A stretch of DNA of 64,000 nucleotides, from NCBI GenBank assembly GCA_015680905.1, contig CM027385.1, positions 79,257,501 to 79,321,500 on the forward strand, given 5' to 3'. The stretch is from Coptis chinensis. Lineage: Eukaryota > Streptophyta > Magnoliopsida > Ranunculales > Ranunculaceae. The notes under the pieces were generated by a model. The model was not told where the DNA came from and searched no databases. It saw only the letters and a list, made by a program, of their open reading frames with translations. The translations under genes and the position numbers were made by a program. Shown one piece after another: positions 31,233 through 43,743 of this stretch (position 1 is its first letter; each line of letters begins with the position of its first letter).

Positions 31233-32574
31233 CTAAAGGAACCTTGAACGTCGGCATTCTGTAGGGAGACCTTGTGGAAAACGCTTTAAATCGTTGCAGT
31301 AGTTGTACACCATATAATTCTTTTGCACCCATCTGAGTTTTCTTCGGCTAATTGGATCAAGACCTTGAGTCTCCCATTCACTGTCCGAGAATGAGTCACT
31401 AGATTTCGTGTTGACATTGAAGTTGCGGTAATAGGCAGTGAAGGGAGCTTTTGTCCAATCAGCTTTAACAAGTCCCCCTCTTGTTGCCCAATCATCGGCG
31501 TTCCACAGGCTGGAGTAGATCTTCATTGGTTGGCTTTTAGGGAATGGAACACCCCTCGACTCTGCATTTTCGAATTCTCTTATGGGAGTATTGTCCACCA
31601 TGAATCTGACAAAAGAGGAATCAAGAATAAGAAAATGTTCAAGAACCAATATATCATTATATATGCTTGGTTTTACAAAACAAAAGTGCGAGAAAACTTA
31701 CTACATTCATTAGATGCTTAAATTTACTAAGTTATGAAGTGTTTGCTTTACTAACAAATTAAAATCTTTTGATAGTAGCACAAATTTGTTGGTTTGCAAA
31801 AAACCCTTTCTTCACCTGTTGGCCAAGATAAACAACACAGGGACGGACCCTGATACATACGCGTAATGCATGCATCTCCATGAACAAACACACCAATGTG
31901 ATTTTAAGGGGAATGAGATTCATTCAGCTTTTGAAGCAGGCTAGACGCTACAAATAGTCATACTAAACCTAACAAAGTGTGAATGAGAGAGAGTTCATTG
32001 GATTCTTACATTATGCGTTGGGGGTTCCAAATGATGGTGTAGGTGTGGAAGTTCCTTGTGGGATCAAACCATAGATAAAATTGTTGCTCTCTGTTACCCT
32101 TTCCTTGGGTGAACACATTGGTATGGACTATATAGGGGTCTCCAGTCAGGTTTCCCAAGAACTCAAAGTCGATTTCATCATGCGCTGCACCTTCAGAAGA
32201 TAGCTAAAACATACATAAGAAAACATTAGTTATTTAGTTCTTTAATCCACTTCATTCATATTAAATTGTAAAGACTAGTAGCTAGTGTGCATTTGTGCAT
32301 AGTGACTTACATAGTAGGCAGTGACTGTGCCAGCAGAGTTTCCAGCTACAAGTTTAAGTTGCATATCAATTCGTCCAAACAGATACTCTTTTTTCGATTT
32401 GAAGCCAGAACCAGAAGTCTTATCAAGTGATAGAGTGAGGAGTTGGCCTCCATTAAATATCTTAGCACGACGATCACCAAAAGTGATGTCGAAATCTTGG
32501 TAGAAATTTCCAGCATAAGTAGCCATTAGATAACCAAGTAGTAGAGAAAACAAGAGAAGTGTAGCTGATGACAT
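31233..32574 (-). CDS. Xyloglucan endotransglucosylase/hydrolase (XTH, GH16)
   Basis: Cuts and re-joins xyloglucan chains in the cell wall. Three exons: 32311-32574 (88 codons), 32010-32203, 31233-31605; 276 residues, normal for XTHs. Residues 1-21 are a signal peptide ([17 protein letters not shown]). The catalytic motif [11 protein letters not shown] is at 96-106 with nucleophile Glu98 and acid/base Glu102, followed by the conserved N-glycosylation site N106-L-T. Further marks: [48 protein letters not shown], and the C-terminal Cys region ([23 protein letters not shown]). It resembles the TCH4/XTH22-25 group by the intron plan and short 3' end, but I do not assign a number. Splice sites are canonical and no defect is seen. 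A Mutator-like element begins 175 bp downstream of the stop codon. Confidence 0.96.
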
Positions 32575-32657
32575 TTTGATAGTATGATTGACTAGTCACT
32601 TTTGAGAGATGAAGAGAGAGGGAGATGTTTTTGTGAATGTTAGTTCAATTAGATGGT

Positions 32658-32667
32658 CTATATATAG
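32658..32667 (-). promoter_or_regulatory. TATA box of the XTH gene
   Basis: CTATATATAG, 84-93 bp upstream of the start codon on the minus strand; the spacing fits a short 5' leader. Confidence 0.65.
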
Positions 32668-33669
32668 GAGAAGCAAAGGAATGGAAATGGGTCAGATCAA
32701 GCCATCAAGGTAACTTGTAAATCTAGTAGGTGGAGTCAATAATTCAGTGTCTTTTGTTGGTAAACTACGTACGATGCTCTACATGGACATATGCGTTCTC
32801 GCAGCTGAAATTACATTTATGCTTCAGATATTCTTGTACTCGTCAATTTTTTACTACTTGACTTTCAATTCCCATCCATTAACACATGTTAGTTTATTTA
32901 ACCATAATTTACAGACGCTATGATCTCAATCCAGCCAAAAAGCACATACCACCAAACATGAATGTGTTTGGACCCGACCCGAATTGTGGGACCAAATTGA
33001 GGAATGATGGTGATTGATAACACGAAAGGAAATGTATGTGAAGGTTAGTATGGAATATGGATACCAAGTTAGACGCGTCACTACAACTAACTATTGGTGC
33101 ATAGCTGGAACAGCTTAGCTTTTGAGTTTTGAATGAAAAAGGGAATGCATTTTATTAAGAGTGATGATTTTGTTACTTTGTATCATTCGGCGGTGAAGGT
33201 CCCATCCCCCCTCCTTTATTGTGTTTGTTATGTTATTCAGTTTTAGCATTGCACGCTGGCAATATTTGTTGAATAATTGGGGTTCAGTTCCCAGCATCAG
33301 AATTAGGATTAGATAGTTTCCATGCCAGATTATTTCAATGTTGGTCACAAAATTCTCAGTTTTCTTATCTAATTTGGTTGCGCAGAAAATGAAAGTGGAA
33401 AAAAAATTGCAGAGGAAATAAAATAAAACTAGAGCATCTGTTCATGTATGTTAGTTGTATTTGACAATATGACATATTTTGATTTGTCATATTTTGATAA
33501 AACTAGAGCATCTGTACCCTAATATTTAACATATTTTTTCAATTCTAAGCATTTTACAAATACTTTTTTTCACAAATTTTGATATATAAAGTGGCATGAA
33601 GTTCGAAACTATCGTAGACAAATTGTCAGCATTCATCCAGTAAATCGTTGTGTATTGTATTAAAACTAT
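32668..33669. other. Spacer upstream of the XTH gene
   Basis: Holds the rest of the XTH promoter. A short direct repeat (ataaaactagagcatctgt) occurs at about 33425 and 33498. No gene seen. Confidence 0.45.
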
Positions 33670-33678
33670 TTCAAAACA

Positions 33679-34443
33679 GAGAATTGCTAGCGTCCTGACC
33701 CTATAAAGGGGTAGGACCATTCTCACCCACTAAAAGACAAAATGAAAGACATGTTTACCTATTTGATATGTTTTATAATTTTGGTCGTCTTCTGGGGACT
33801 TCAACCAAAAACAAAGCCTCAATTTTTATACTTTCTCGATCTCCTTCTTTTCTCTCTCTTTTTCATTGGTATACATTGTAGAAAGATTTATGTGGTAGTT
33901 TCACTTCCGATCGTTACGGCACAAGTGCGAGTTGGTTGTCAAACTAAAGCAATCCCAGCAAGCACCACTTACAAAGATGAAAAAATAGAGGAGAGAAATT
34001 GAACATTTTATATTCCAGCATGATGCTAATCATATTCCAATTCGCAGCAAAGTAAACGCTTTTAACAAAGTCACAATAACCTAAAATGTTTCTTTACTAA
34101 AAAAAAGTATCAAATTTGAGAAATTTTTTCTCTATAAGTATTAATTTTGGGGGGTTTTCAAAGCCATGAGGAGAAGAAATGAATATGATAGTTGCCAAGA
34201 TTTATTTCGTCACAAATGGGTTTCCGACCCATTTTTGGATCGAGTCTTGGAGAAACTAAAAGAGGAATGAAGAAGATACCGAGAGTGCATAACTCTGTTT
34301 TCCCTCTATTCGATTTCTTTTCTTTTTTGTTTCAAGTTTGGAAAGATTGAACCGGTTGAACCATTACCCTCGTTTCCTTTCTCGTCTTTTAGCGGGTGAG
34401 AATGGTCCTACCCCTATATAGGGTCAGGACGCTAGCAATTCTC
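33679..34443. mobile_element. Mutator-like MITE, 765 bp, 9-bp TSD
   Basis: TSD ttcaaaaca at 33670-33678 and 34444-34452. TIRs of about 60 bp start GAGAATTGCTAGCGTCCTG and continue GACCCTATA(A/T)AGGGGTAGG. No transposase. The TIRs differ from those of the element at 24553-31057, so another family would have mobilised it. The open stretch 33742-34002 inside has no recognisable domain. Confidence 0.9.
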
Positions 34444-34452
34444 TTCAAAACA

Positions 34453-35288
34453 AATGTAAATTGTATGTATGAGATAAAATGACAAGTGGCTAAGCTCTGT
34501 CCTACTCAGAACTTAGCAAATTATTAGCAAAAAAAACTTTGTTCATTAATTGCTCGCCATTGGCAGGAATTTGTGAAACTATGTCTTATTCCTTTGTGAT
34601 TCCAGCTAGTAGCTATGAATTCAATCCATAATGGTACTGGCAATAACAACTAAACAAGTAATATCTCAATGTTTCTTTAATACAAGTAACTAAACTATGA
34701 CCAACTTTCCTACCTTCCTTTAGCATGCCAGAATAAGAGAATTCGATTCCCATCAAGAAATCATTAATACTCTCCCCCACCAAAACACTGTCTTACACAC
34801 TCATCTTAGGGGAATGAAATCCTCCAATATCTCCATTAATGTCCTTGTATCGATATATTTATCAGTGTTTATAGTTTATACTATTCTATCAAACCTTTGC
34901 TGGTAAGCTATGATCTAGTCTATAATTATTTGGTATTAGTTTCATAATCCACTTTTATTGTCTATATAGTTTGGCATCAAAGCCATCATTTGGTAACAGA
35001 ATCTACACATAAAATAAATGTGCTCGATTGTCCTGGAATAACTTTATTCGTGGCATCTCAATCCAAATGCTAAAGAAGGTTTGGAAGTGAGGATATTTAA
35101 CTAATCTATGATTTATGCCCATAATTACACATATATCCGCTATGAATTGGCATTTTGTATTCTTATTCACTGATTTTAACTAGTGCCAGGGATTGCAGTT
35201 AGTAACAATGAAATTTTCCTACTCCATAATCTGAAGTAAACTTTGACCATGCCTTCTCAAAAGTTCCATGTTTCTTCACGTACCATCC
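34453..35288. other. Spacer and 3' flank of the receptor-kinase gene
   Basis: AT-rich, no gene or element recognised; should contain the 3' UTR of the minus-strand kinase gene. Confidence 0.45.
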
Positions 35289-38200
35289 CTAATAAGCCTC
35301 CCTGATTATATGCAATTCCTTGACAACATCCTCAATCTTCATTCGAGCATTAGGCAATTCCACCGAACAGGCAACACCAATTCTCAGCACTAAAATAAGG
35401 CTTTCCCTTATTCTATCGCTTATATTGTTGATAACTTCATTATTCCCATTTTGTACTAGCATTCTTTTGTCTATGATCTCCATCACCTGATCTGGCAAGG
35501 CCATCTTAACATAGCTATGAAGACTAAAACCATTGCTAAACATGTCATGAGTTGGTCTTTTTCCTGTGAACATTTCTAGGACAAGTATCCCATAACTGTA
35601 TACGTCGCCAAGGGTGGTGACCTTGCCGCCCATGCCATACTCTGCAGAATATGTACAATGTTTTAGAAGGTTTACAGGGAAATATATTTATGTACGTTAT
35701 TATCCAATAACACACATAACTATGCTTCTTCGCACTCCTCGGTATAATGCAAAAGATTGCAAAGCCAGATTAGGGTCTCGCCATTTTAGACTCAGTTATT
35801 TGAGATCTGATTTCATCTTGATAGAAAGCCTAACTGATGGGTTATGTAGTGAGGCTTCTGTAGCATGACACAACCAGATTGAAAACCTCATAAAAGTGGT
35901 AACTGATAATGCTATCTTAGAATTCCTCTGCTCAGGGACGGAGCCAGGAATCTGAGCTTGGTGGGGGCAAAAGTATATGAGGAAAGTTCGGATTATTTCT
36001 GGAGGGATAAAACCTTATAGTTTCAGAAATTCTTATACTGATGATAACATGACATAAGAGTTTTTCAAATATTTGGAGTTGCGGGGATGGGGCAGTGGGA
36101 GCACGTAGTTTTATCCTTGCCTCTGCTGTCTTTTGCACTATATCAAGCAACAAAACTGCATCTAGAACTACTATGTATTGCCATGAAATTGAGCTTGGCG
36201 ATTCTCACTGTGCTAATTAAGATACCTTGTAAGAAAACAATGGATGACATCTTACCTGGTGGAACATACCCAATAGTACCCTTTATTGCAACAGAGGATT
36301 GGCTTTGTCCAAGATTTGACAAGTTACTGGAAATAATCTTTGCCAACCCGAATTCAGCAACCTGAGCAGTCATATTCTCATCGAGAAGAACATTGCGCGG
36401 CTTGAGATCACTGTGCACAATTGTTGTTGGGCACTGATTGTGGAGATAATCCAATGCCATGGCAATGTCAATGGCAATGCTTAGTCTTTGCCCCAGATCG
36501 AGTGTTTTTGGTTCGTGCAGCCTGTCCCAACTTTGACGCAACCAATTTTCTAAGCTTCCATTAGGCAAGAGCTCGAAAACTAGAGCTTTGAAGTCATTAC
36601 CTTGAAAGTCTAGACCAGAACAGGACGTCAAGATCTTTACAAGATTTCTGTGTCGGACCTTCCTCAAGGCATTGCATTCAGACATGAAACTTTTTGTAGC
36701 CCCTCGGCGTTCTAACTTCAGTACCTTCACTGCAACAACCTTTTTTTCATCTAGAATTCCCTTGTACACGGATCCATAATTTCCAACACCAATCAAATTG
36801 TCTTCAGAAAATCCATTAGTAATTTTGTGGAGTTCTGCATAAGAAACTCTCAGATAGTGATGATCATGTGGAGACGTAGAAGGTTTCCTTCTTGAAATAT
36901 TTTTCCGGTGACGCTTAACATAGAGACATGACAACAAAATTATGCAAAGGATCACCACAGTCACTGGAACTATGACTTTGATTGAAATAGTCTTTCTATT
37001 TCGCTTACACTGGCCGAGCTTCAATTCAGGTATGCCACCACAAAGTTTTGTATTTCCAACTACTGAAACCTCACTTGCATTTTTAAAGATCCCCTCTAGT
37101 GGGACTTCCCCCTCAAGCTCATTAAATGACAAATTTAAGCTTTCTAAATAGGGAAGTTGTACTAGGTATTGTGGAATCCCTCCATTCAACTTATTGCACG
37201 AAAGATTTAGAACTTTAAGCACCTTCAAAGTATCTAAAGACCTAGGAATTTCTCCTTGAAGGGAGTTATTTTGCATGGAAAGGTATTCCAAGCTCAAACA
37301 GTTACCAAGAGTTGTTGGAATTCTACCAGATAAGTTGTTATTAGAGACATCTAGTAACTCAAGATTTCTCAAGTTACCAACTTCAAGCGGGGTGGAATCG
37401 GTGAAGGAGTTTCGAGACAAGTCAAGATTCAATAGGGAAAAGAGACTAGTAACATGTTCACTTATATTTCCACTAACCTTGTTCTGTGAAAGGTCCAGTG
37501 TTTGCAATCCTTGACAATTCTTGTTCTGTGAAAGGTCCAGTGTTTGCAATCCTTGACAATTCTTCAGGCTGGAAGGAATGCGTCCTTGTAAGTTATTTTG
37601 TTGCAGTGTGAGCACGTACAATTTGGTGAGGTTTCCAATAGAAGCAGGGATCTTACCTGAGAGTTGATTGTTTTGAAAGTCCAACATTTGTAGCTTTTGG
37701 AGCTTACCAATAGCACCAGGGATACTGTCTGTGAATTGGTTATCTCCCATCACCAAGGAAGTTAAGTTGACAAGGTTCAGTATTCCTTCAGGAATACTTC
37801 CAGATGACTGATTTCTTCCTAAATTCAGCATCATGAGAGTAGTTGAAAGATTGGATATAGAATTTGGTATAACGCCTCCAAAAATATTGCCGCCCAGCCC
37901 CAGTACCTGTAGGCCGCTACAGTTGATCAAATTGGTGAGGAAACTCAAGTCATCGGTGCCACCAAGTCCTCCCCCAAGATTATTTTCTTCCAAGTTGAGC
38001 CATAGAAGACCTGGTAGTCCCTCTAGGTTGACGGATACCTTTCCAGTAAATTCGTTTGCAGATATATCAAGACGTTTGAGCGATGAAGCATTAGCTAACG
38101 AATCCGGAAATGGTCCACTGAACTTGTTTTTTCCAATAAAAAATTCGTCGATATTAGGAAGATGAAGGCTGTCGGGAGGTATCTTTCCGCTAAGCTGGTT

Positions 38201-38854
38201 TTCCACTAAAGAGAGAGTGACTATGGACGAGATATTGAAAAGCAAAGCGGGGACGGTTCCAGTAAAGTTGTTGTCACTGAGTCTAAGAAATGTTAAGCTT
38301 GACATTCCACCAAGAGTATCAGGAATACTTCCCTCCAAATTGTTATAAGCTAGAGAAAGAATCCTGAGAGATGAAAGGTTTCCTAGAGAAGATGGAATTG
38401 ATCCCACTAGGTGGTTGTAGTTAAGCGGCAAGGTTTCAAGCTTTGACAATGAGCCTAGTTCTTTTGGAATCCTGCCAACAAGATTGTTATAATTTAGACG
38501 CAAGGACGAAAAATTGGAGCAAAATGATAGATTTGAAGGAATTTCTCCATCCAAAGAATTATTACTCAAAAGAAGTTGTTGCAGTCTGAATAAGCGACCA
38601 AGCTCCATGGGTATTTCACCGTGGAAGCTGTTGTTTATGAGATTGATCCTCCTGAGGAAACTAAGGTTTCCTATATGGGGAGATATTGATCCTACCAAGT
38701 TCAGGGACGGCAAATTTAGTAATGTAACTCTCTGCGTTCTGCCCTTGTACACCTCTGCGTTCTGCGTCTTTGGATCAATATGATTGGTAAGAGAGTTACA
38801 TTTTCTCATTATTTTACCAATCATACACCTCTGCATTCTGCCCTTGTACAACAT
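35289..38854 (-). CDS. LRR receptor-like kinase, subfamily XII (EFR/Xa21/At3g47570-like), 5' end replaced, probable pseudogene/pseudokinase
   Basis: Exon 1 to 36256, intron 35642-36255, exon 2 35289-35641 (PP-EYGMGGKVTTLGDVYSYG). About 20 LRRs of the plant type (LxxLxLxxNxLxGxIP) start at LLNLPSLNLVGSISPHIGNL. They are followed by a C-terminal cap (LCGGIPELKLGQC), a transmembrane segment (VIVPVTVVILCIILLSCLYV) and a Ser/Thr kinase with IGVGNYGSVYKG, VAVKVLKL, the C-helix Glu (SFMSECNAL) and the non-RD loop VHSDLKPRNVLL. The family senses microbial patterns at the plasma membrane. Odd: no signal peptide or LRR-NT cap. Upstream of RTQRVTLL (about 38735) the frame runs into a tandem repeat, so the ATG at 38854 is not credible as the native start. 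DFG is EFG (codon 36353-36355). A 14-residue LRR segment is duplicated. Confidence 0.85.
37478..37561 (-). repeat. In-frame 42-bp tandem duplication within an LRR
   Basis: Two identical 42-bp copies (37478-37519, 37520-37561) encode NCQGLQTLDLSQNK twice, so one repeat is partly doubled and the LRR register is disturbed. Identity suggests a recent event. Confidence 0.9.
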
Positions 38855-39155
38855 TTTCTCATTATTTTCTCATTATTAAAAAAAAAAAAAATGACTTGAA
38901 TCAGTGTGTGCAGAGTGCAGACAAGAGAAGTAATATCTAATCAACCCAGCCCTTGTACAACATTTTCTCATTATTAAAAAAAAAAATGACTTGAATCAGT
39001 GTGTGCAGAGTGCAGACAAGAGAAGTAATATCATAATCAACCCAGCCCTTGTACAACATTTTCTCATTATTAAAAAACAAATGACTTGAATCAGTGTGTG
39101 CAGAGTGCAGACAAGAGTGTGCAGAGTGCAGACAAGAGAAGTAATATCTAATGTA
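38733..39155. repeat. ~95-bp tandem repeats at the 5' end of the receptor-kinase gene
   Basis: Units start near 38891, 38986 and 39081 (atgacttgaatcagtgtgtg, cagagtgcagacaagag, cccttgtacaacattttctc). Partial units run into the coding frame down to about 38733 (ctctgcgttctgcccttgta). The last unit has an extra short duplication of gtgtgcagagtgcagacaag. Confidence 0.85.
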
Positions 39156-41099
39156 GTCTTCGAACCAAAGGCACCATGGAATGTGTATTCAACCACATAT
39201 ATCACTGTACCGTTTGGACTGGACACCACAATGAGCAGCCCTTATACATGAAATTTGATCCATCTTACGCTAAAAAAAATGCCAACTTGCGAGAAGGAAA
39301 CAGTTCAGATAGATCACTACTCGCATTTCTCATACTTTTCAACAATTTTAGGATTATAGGAGGAATTTCGTGATAGTGGAGGTGCAGGAAGCATAAGGCA
39401 GCAAAAAAGTTAGATGACACAAAAAGAGTACAGAGTAGCTTCATCCACTAGACACTAGTCAATTCGATACAAAATTCAATGTCTATATATGTGCTAAACG
39501 GACCAATGGCTTCATTCCCTACTTCAAACATGGTATAGTTACCGGTTCATGTATTCGAATAGTGTTAAAACTGCTGCAACATCCTCTCATGTAAAACTCT
39601 ATGCCACCACGATAATCCTTAAAATATGCATTTCTGGCCTCTCCGCATCTGGCAATAAGATAAATAATGTGAGCAAACAAAACAAGACATCCGAATAAAA
39701 TCCAATGTAAACGCGTATCTAATTATATATAAAACAGGAAATGAGTTCCTACAAGAGTTTACTGATTCACAAAATCCGTAAAAAGGTAGGTAATCATTAT
39801 TTTCTTTTTCCTTTCTTTCTTTTTGTGATAAAGGGACAAACTGTATGGCTGTGTTTGGAAGCATGTTAAGTATGTCTTACGCGCTGGATTACAGACACGA
39901 TGTTTTAAGATGTTTGGTCAGATGCATTTCAGGAATATTGCCTACAAGCAGGTGAAGAGCATAAAGATGAAAAATCGTAAAAGACGTATCTAACTAAATG
40001 TTTTCTGATCTTTACTGTAAGATGCAGATATTCAAGGCACTACGAGCATGTCCCAGATCCTCAAAACATGTACTCTACTTTCTAATAATAATTGAGATAT
40101 AGTTTGTAATAACGGGGATATAGTCTCCACTCTACATACCCTATCCTAAGTGCGTGCGCAGGACACTTTATAAAGCCTACCAAAATGGTCATAAGGAAAT
40201 TCGAAGTTTCATCTACCATCTAGAATATACAAACATTTTCAAATCTTAAAATACACATGTAACTCGTAAGAATCCTAAACCCTAAGAGTCCTGCTCATGG
40301 TAATTAAAAAGCGGATGCTTGTGCCTCGATAGTTACATACTTCTTAGATAGCCAAAGTGAACTATTGAAAATCAACAAATCGAATGCTAGTCTTCATAGT
40401 ATGGCATATGATTTTATTGACAATCAACAGCCAAATAGTTTTGAAACTCCAAATAAACTAGATCATCTTTTCCATCTCTCAGGCACATAATTTTGGATCA
40501 AGTTATGAGACTAAGAGAAAAGTTCACAAATCTCCAAATTTTGGATTAACCCCCATACCTATAGGCTATACCATTTAAAAGTTAGCATAAAGTTTACAAC
40601 GTACTCTCTGAATATGATCATGAAAGGGAGATAAAAATGCATTGAAAAGCATGAACTTTCCTATGGTTCTCAAAGACAATCTTTCCTAGATACTTTTGAG
40701 TCTTTGACAGACATTTAAGCGCAATTTCACGAAGCTACAAATCGAATATTTTACACTTATGAGTTCCCCATGCTATACCACCGGGAACAATCTCCATTAC
40801 TACCTCAATAATAAGTAAACACATGTCCTAAACATTAACGAATAGAGCATCCGAAAGACATTTCTTCTACTTACATATTAAGAGTTCATAGTACAAAAGT
40901 TAGGATCATGTAACTTAGCTAGTATAATCTAACTAAAAGGCAGCTTATTATCCCATTCTTTTCTCTCAATGAAAAACAGATCAATAATGTTATGACATTT
41001 TAATAGTACCCCAAAGCATATATTTCAACAAATCAACAAAAGATCTATATCTACTAACAAACATAAACTTAAAACTAGCCCAAAATAAACACACCCCAA
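39156..41099. other. Spacer without recognised genes
   Basis: About 1.9 kb of AT-rich DNA. Open stretches here are short and without domain. No repeat structure seen. Confidence 0.45.
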
Positions 41100-41410
41100 G
41101 ACTGAAAAACAAACAAAGTAACAAGAAATAAATATACCATTTTTCAAGTGGTACCTGTTCTTCCATGTGAACACCAAAGAAGAGCAAAACATGGTCAGCA
41201 AAGAGAAGGGGAAGACAAAATCAGAGACAAAACTGTATGTAATAGAGAGAAGAGAGAAATGTACACACACGACACACCGTGTGTTTTGTCTGGGTTTAAG
41301 AAGGGCTTTGTGTCTTTTTTGTCTTTGCTTGAGAATGAAAGGTTTTTTTGCTTTTCAGTTTTTCAAAGGCACGAATCTAGAGAGAGACAAAAAAAGATAG
41401 ATTTTTTGAG
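41100..41410 (-). other. Possible transcribed leader with a splice donor (orphan first exon)
   Basis: On minus, a pyrimidine-rich stretch (ttctctcttctctctattac and similar) leads to a short reading frame MFCSSLVFTWKN that ends AG|GTACCA, a good donor. It looks like a 5' UTR plus first exon, but no continuation was found in 39156-41000. It could be a gene fragment or a non-coding RNA start. Confidence 0.25.
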
Positions 41411-41804
41411 ATTCTAATATGAGATCCACGCTCACTTTTTAACTGCAAAACTCTTGTTTTAGTGAAAACTGCAAACTGGCCGTGTGAACGTTATGATTAT
41501 GTTCTGTACTATATACGACCAGAATATTTTTAACACCTACCTAGTCCCGAATCTATAACCCAAATATCTTCTGAAACTAATCCGCTATTGCAGTACTAGA
41601 CTAGATTTTGGACTGCCCGGGATAGGGGTGGGCAATGGGCCCGGTCGGGCTAGCCCGGCCCTAAACATTTAAAACCCTTCAAATATTAGGGCCGGATCGG
41701 CCCGGCCCTAAAGTCAGTATAGAGTTGGGTCAGGCCGGGTCACAAGTCTAAACCTCAAGCCCTTACCCTACCCTAAGCCCTCTTTAAAAGCTTTAGGGCG
41801 AGGG

Positions 41805-41805
<1 letters not shown>

Positions 41806-41894
<89 letters not shown>

Positions 41895-41897
41895 TTT
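41806..41897. repeat. (TA)n microsatellite followed by a T run
   Basis: About 70 bases of alternating TA, then about 21 T. Inside the left arm of the hAT-like element. Confidence 0.95.
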
Positions 41898-43189
41898 ACA
41901 TCACTTTTAAAACTCATTTATATTACAAAAATGTATAATAATCTACAAACTCAAAGTCCAACCAATCTAAGAATAATCCAGTATAAGTCCAAAAATTTAA
42001 AATGCACATCCACAATCTAATGAATCAAGACATCGGTAGTTCGAATTTGTTCTTCCTCAGACTCAAACCTTACTAAAATTACATTTTAAATTGAAATACA
42101 TAGACAAATAATTATATTATCATTTTAAAGGAAGAAGTAATAGATATAAAGAATAAACATAATAGTTTTGGTTAAGGGTCATGGAAGTTGTTAAACTATT
42201 TGTAATATCATAAATTATTTCTATAATAGATTCAAACAAATATAATATTACCTTTCTTCTAATTTAAAAGTGATTCAAGCTTTGTATATGGAAATAAAAA
42301 TATTGGCTTTTGAACAAGTGATGGAGAAAGGTTTGAGATTACAAATGTCATTTTTCCTCGACACGATTGTTTTGGTTTCTATGTTACAAATGTTTGCTCA
42401 GATTTTGCTTTAATGGTGTGGAAGGAAATCTTTAGTTTTAGACTTGGCTTGGATGTGAATAAAAATATAATTTATAAGAAATAAGTGAGAAAAGAAATTG
42501 AGAATAATAAGTTATGGACTTTGACTTGATGATCAAAAGAATAAAGTCTTATTTTTTATTAGGCTAGTGCTCATTGTTCTTCATGGCTGTTAAGAGCATT
42601 TGCAATGCAAGTCATAACTTTCACCCCCTCTATCACCGCCACCTCCTCACTTTTCACCCCCTCTATCACCAACCCGGTGATAAACAAGGTGAAGTCAGGT
42701 AATGCAAAGGTGATAAAAACATCTCGGACGGGATGTTAGATTCCGCCCGAGTTTTTTATAACGAGACGGAATGTAACATCCCGGCCTCGATATTTTATAA
42801 CGAGACGCTGATGGCTCAATACCAACAGACGCTTAACAGCTCCATTTTCACTTCATTTCCACCAAAATTCGATTTTGTAGCCTCCATTCACAACCTTTGA
42901 ACACAAATTTCCATTCATAATGACTTCTCCATCCCCAACCCATCCCCACCAACCTCACCACATCAAGAGCATTCCCCGATGGTTTGAAATGTCAAAATTT
43001 CCAAAAAAGGGGCAAAAGGATCGTCCGAGAACGCTGTAATGTGGGCGGAGGACGAAATTGAACTTGGGTTTAATTTTCCACCGCGTTGTGAAATCGAGGA
43101 CCACCCACCATTAGCGTCAACATCGGTCCGACACGAGCAAATCGAAAGTGGCGGAATCTCAAGTAAGTTTTGATTTTTTTTTAAGTTAA

Positions 43190-43735
43190 TTATTATTATT
43201 TATGTTAGTTTATATCAAGTTTGTTGTTGTTTGAATTTGTCGATTATTTTAGTTTGAATTTGTATTAGTTTATATTAGTTTATTTTAGTTTGAATTTGTC
43301 GTATTATTTTTTAGTTTGAATTTGTATTAGTTTATATTAGTTTATTTTAGTTTGAATTTGTCGATTATTTTAGTTTGAATTTGTATTAGTTTATATTAGT
43401 TTATTTTAGTTTGAATTTGTCGTATTATTTTAGTTTGAATTTGTATTAGTTTATATTAGTTTATTTTAGTTTGAATTTGTCGTTATTATTTTAGTTTGAA
43501 TTTGTATTAGTTTATATTAGTTTATTTTAGTTTGAATTTGTCGATTATTTTAGTTTGAATTTGTATTAGTTTATATTAGTTTATTTTAGTTTGAATTTGT
43601 CGTATTATTTTAGTTTGAATTTGTATTAGTTTATATTAGTTTATTTTAGTTTGAATTTGTCGTATTATTTTAGTTTGAATTTGTATTAGTTTATATTAGT
43701 TTATTTTAGTTTGAATTTTATCGATTATGCGGTTT
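43190..43735. repeat. ~60-bp tandem repeat (minisatellite)
   Basis: About nine units of tagtttgaatttgtattag + tttatattagtttatttt + tagtttgaatttgtcg(t)a, nearly identical to each other, so recently amplified. Located between the left TIR region and the PMD gene. Confidence 0.93.
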
Positions 43736-43743
43736 GTTGAATG

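Noticed and set aside
40990..41270. Hydrophobic minus-strand frames
   Set aside because: Composition effect of T-rich DNA; only the leader-like reading at 41100-41410 is kept, at low confidence.
41635..41800. Telomere-like ccctaa/ttaggg motifs (also 50225-50430)
   Set aside because: Irregular spacing and GC-rich context; they are subterminal repeats of the hAT-like element, not (TTTAGGG)n.
43190..43735. Regular repeats resembling a CRISPR array
   Set aside because: Contiguous ~60-bp tandem units without unique spacers, in a plant genome.
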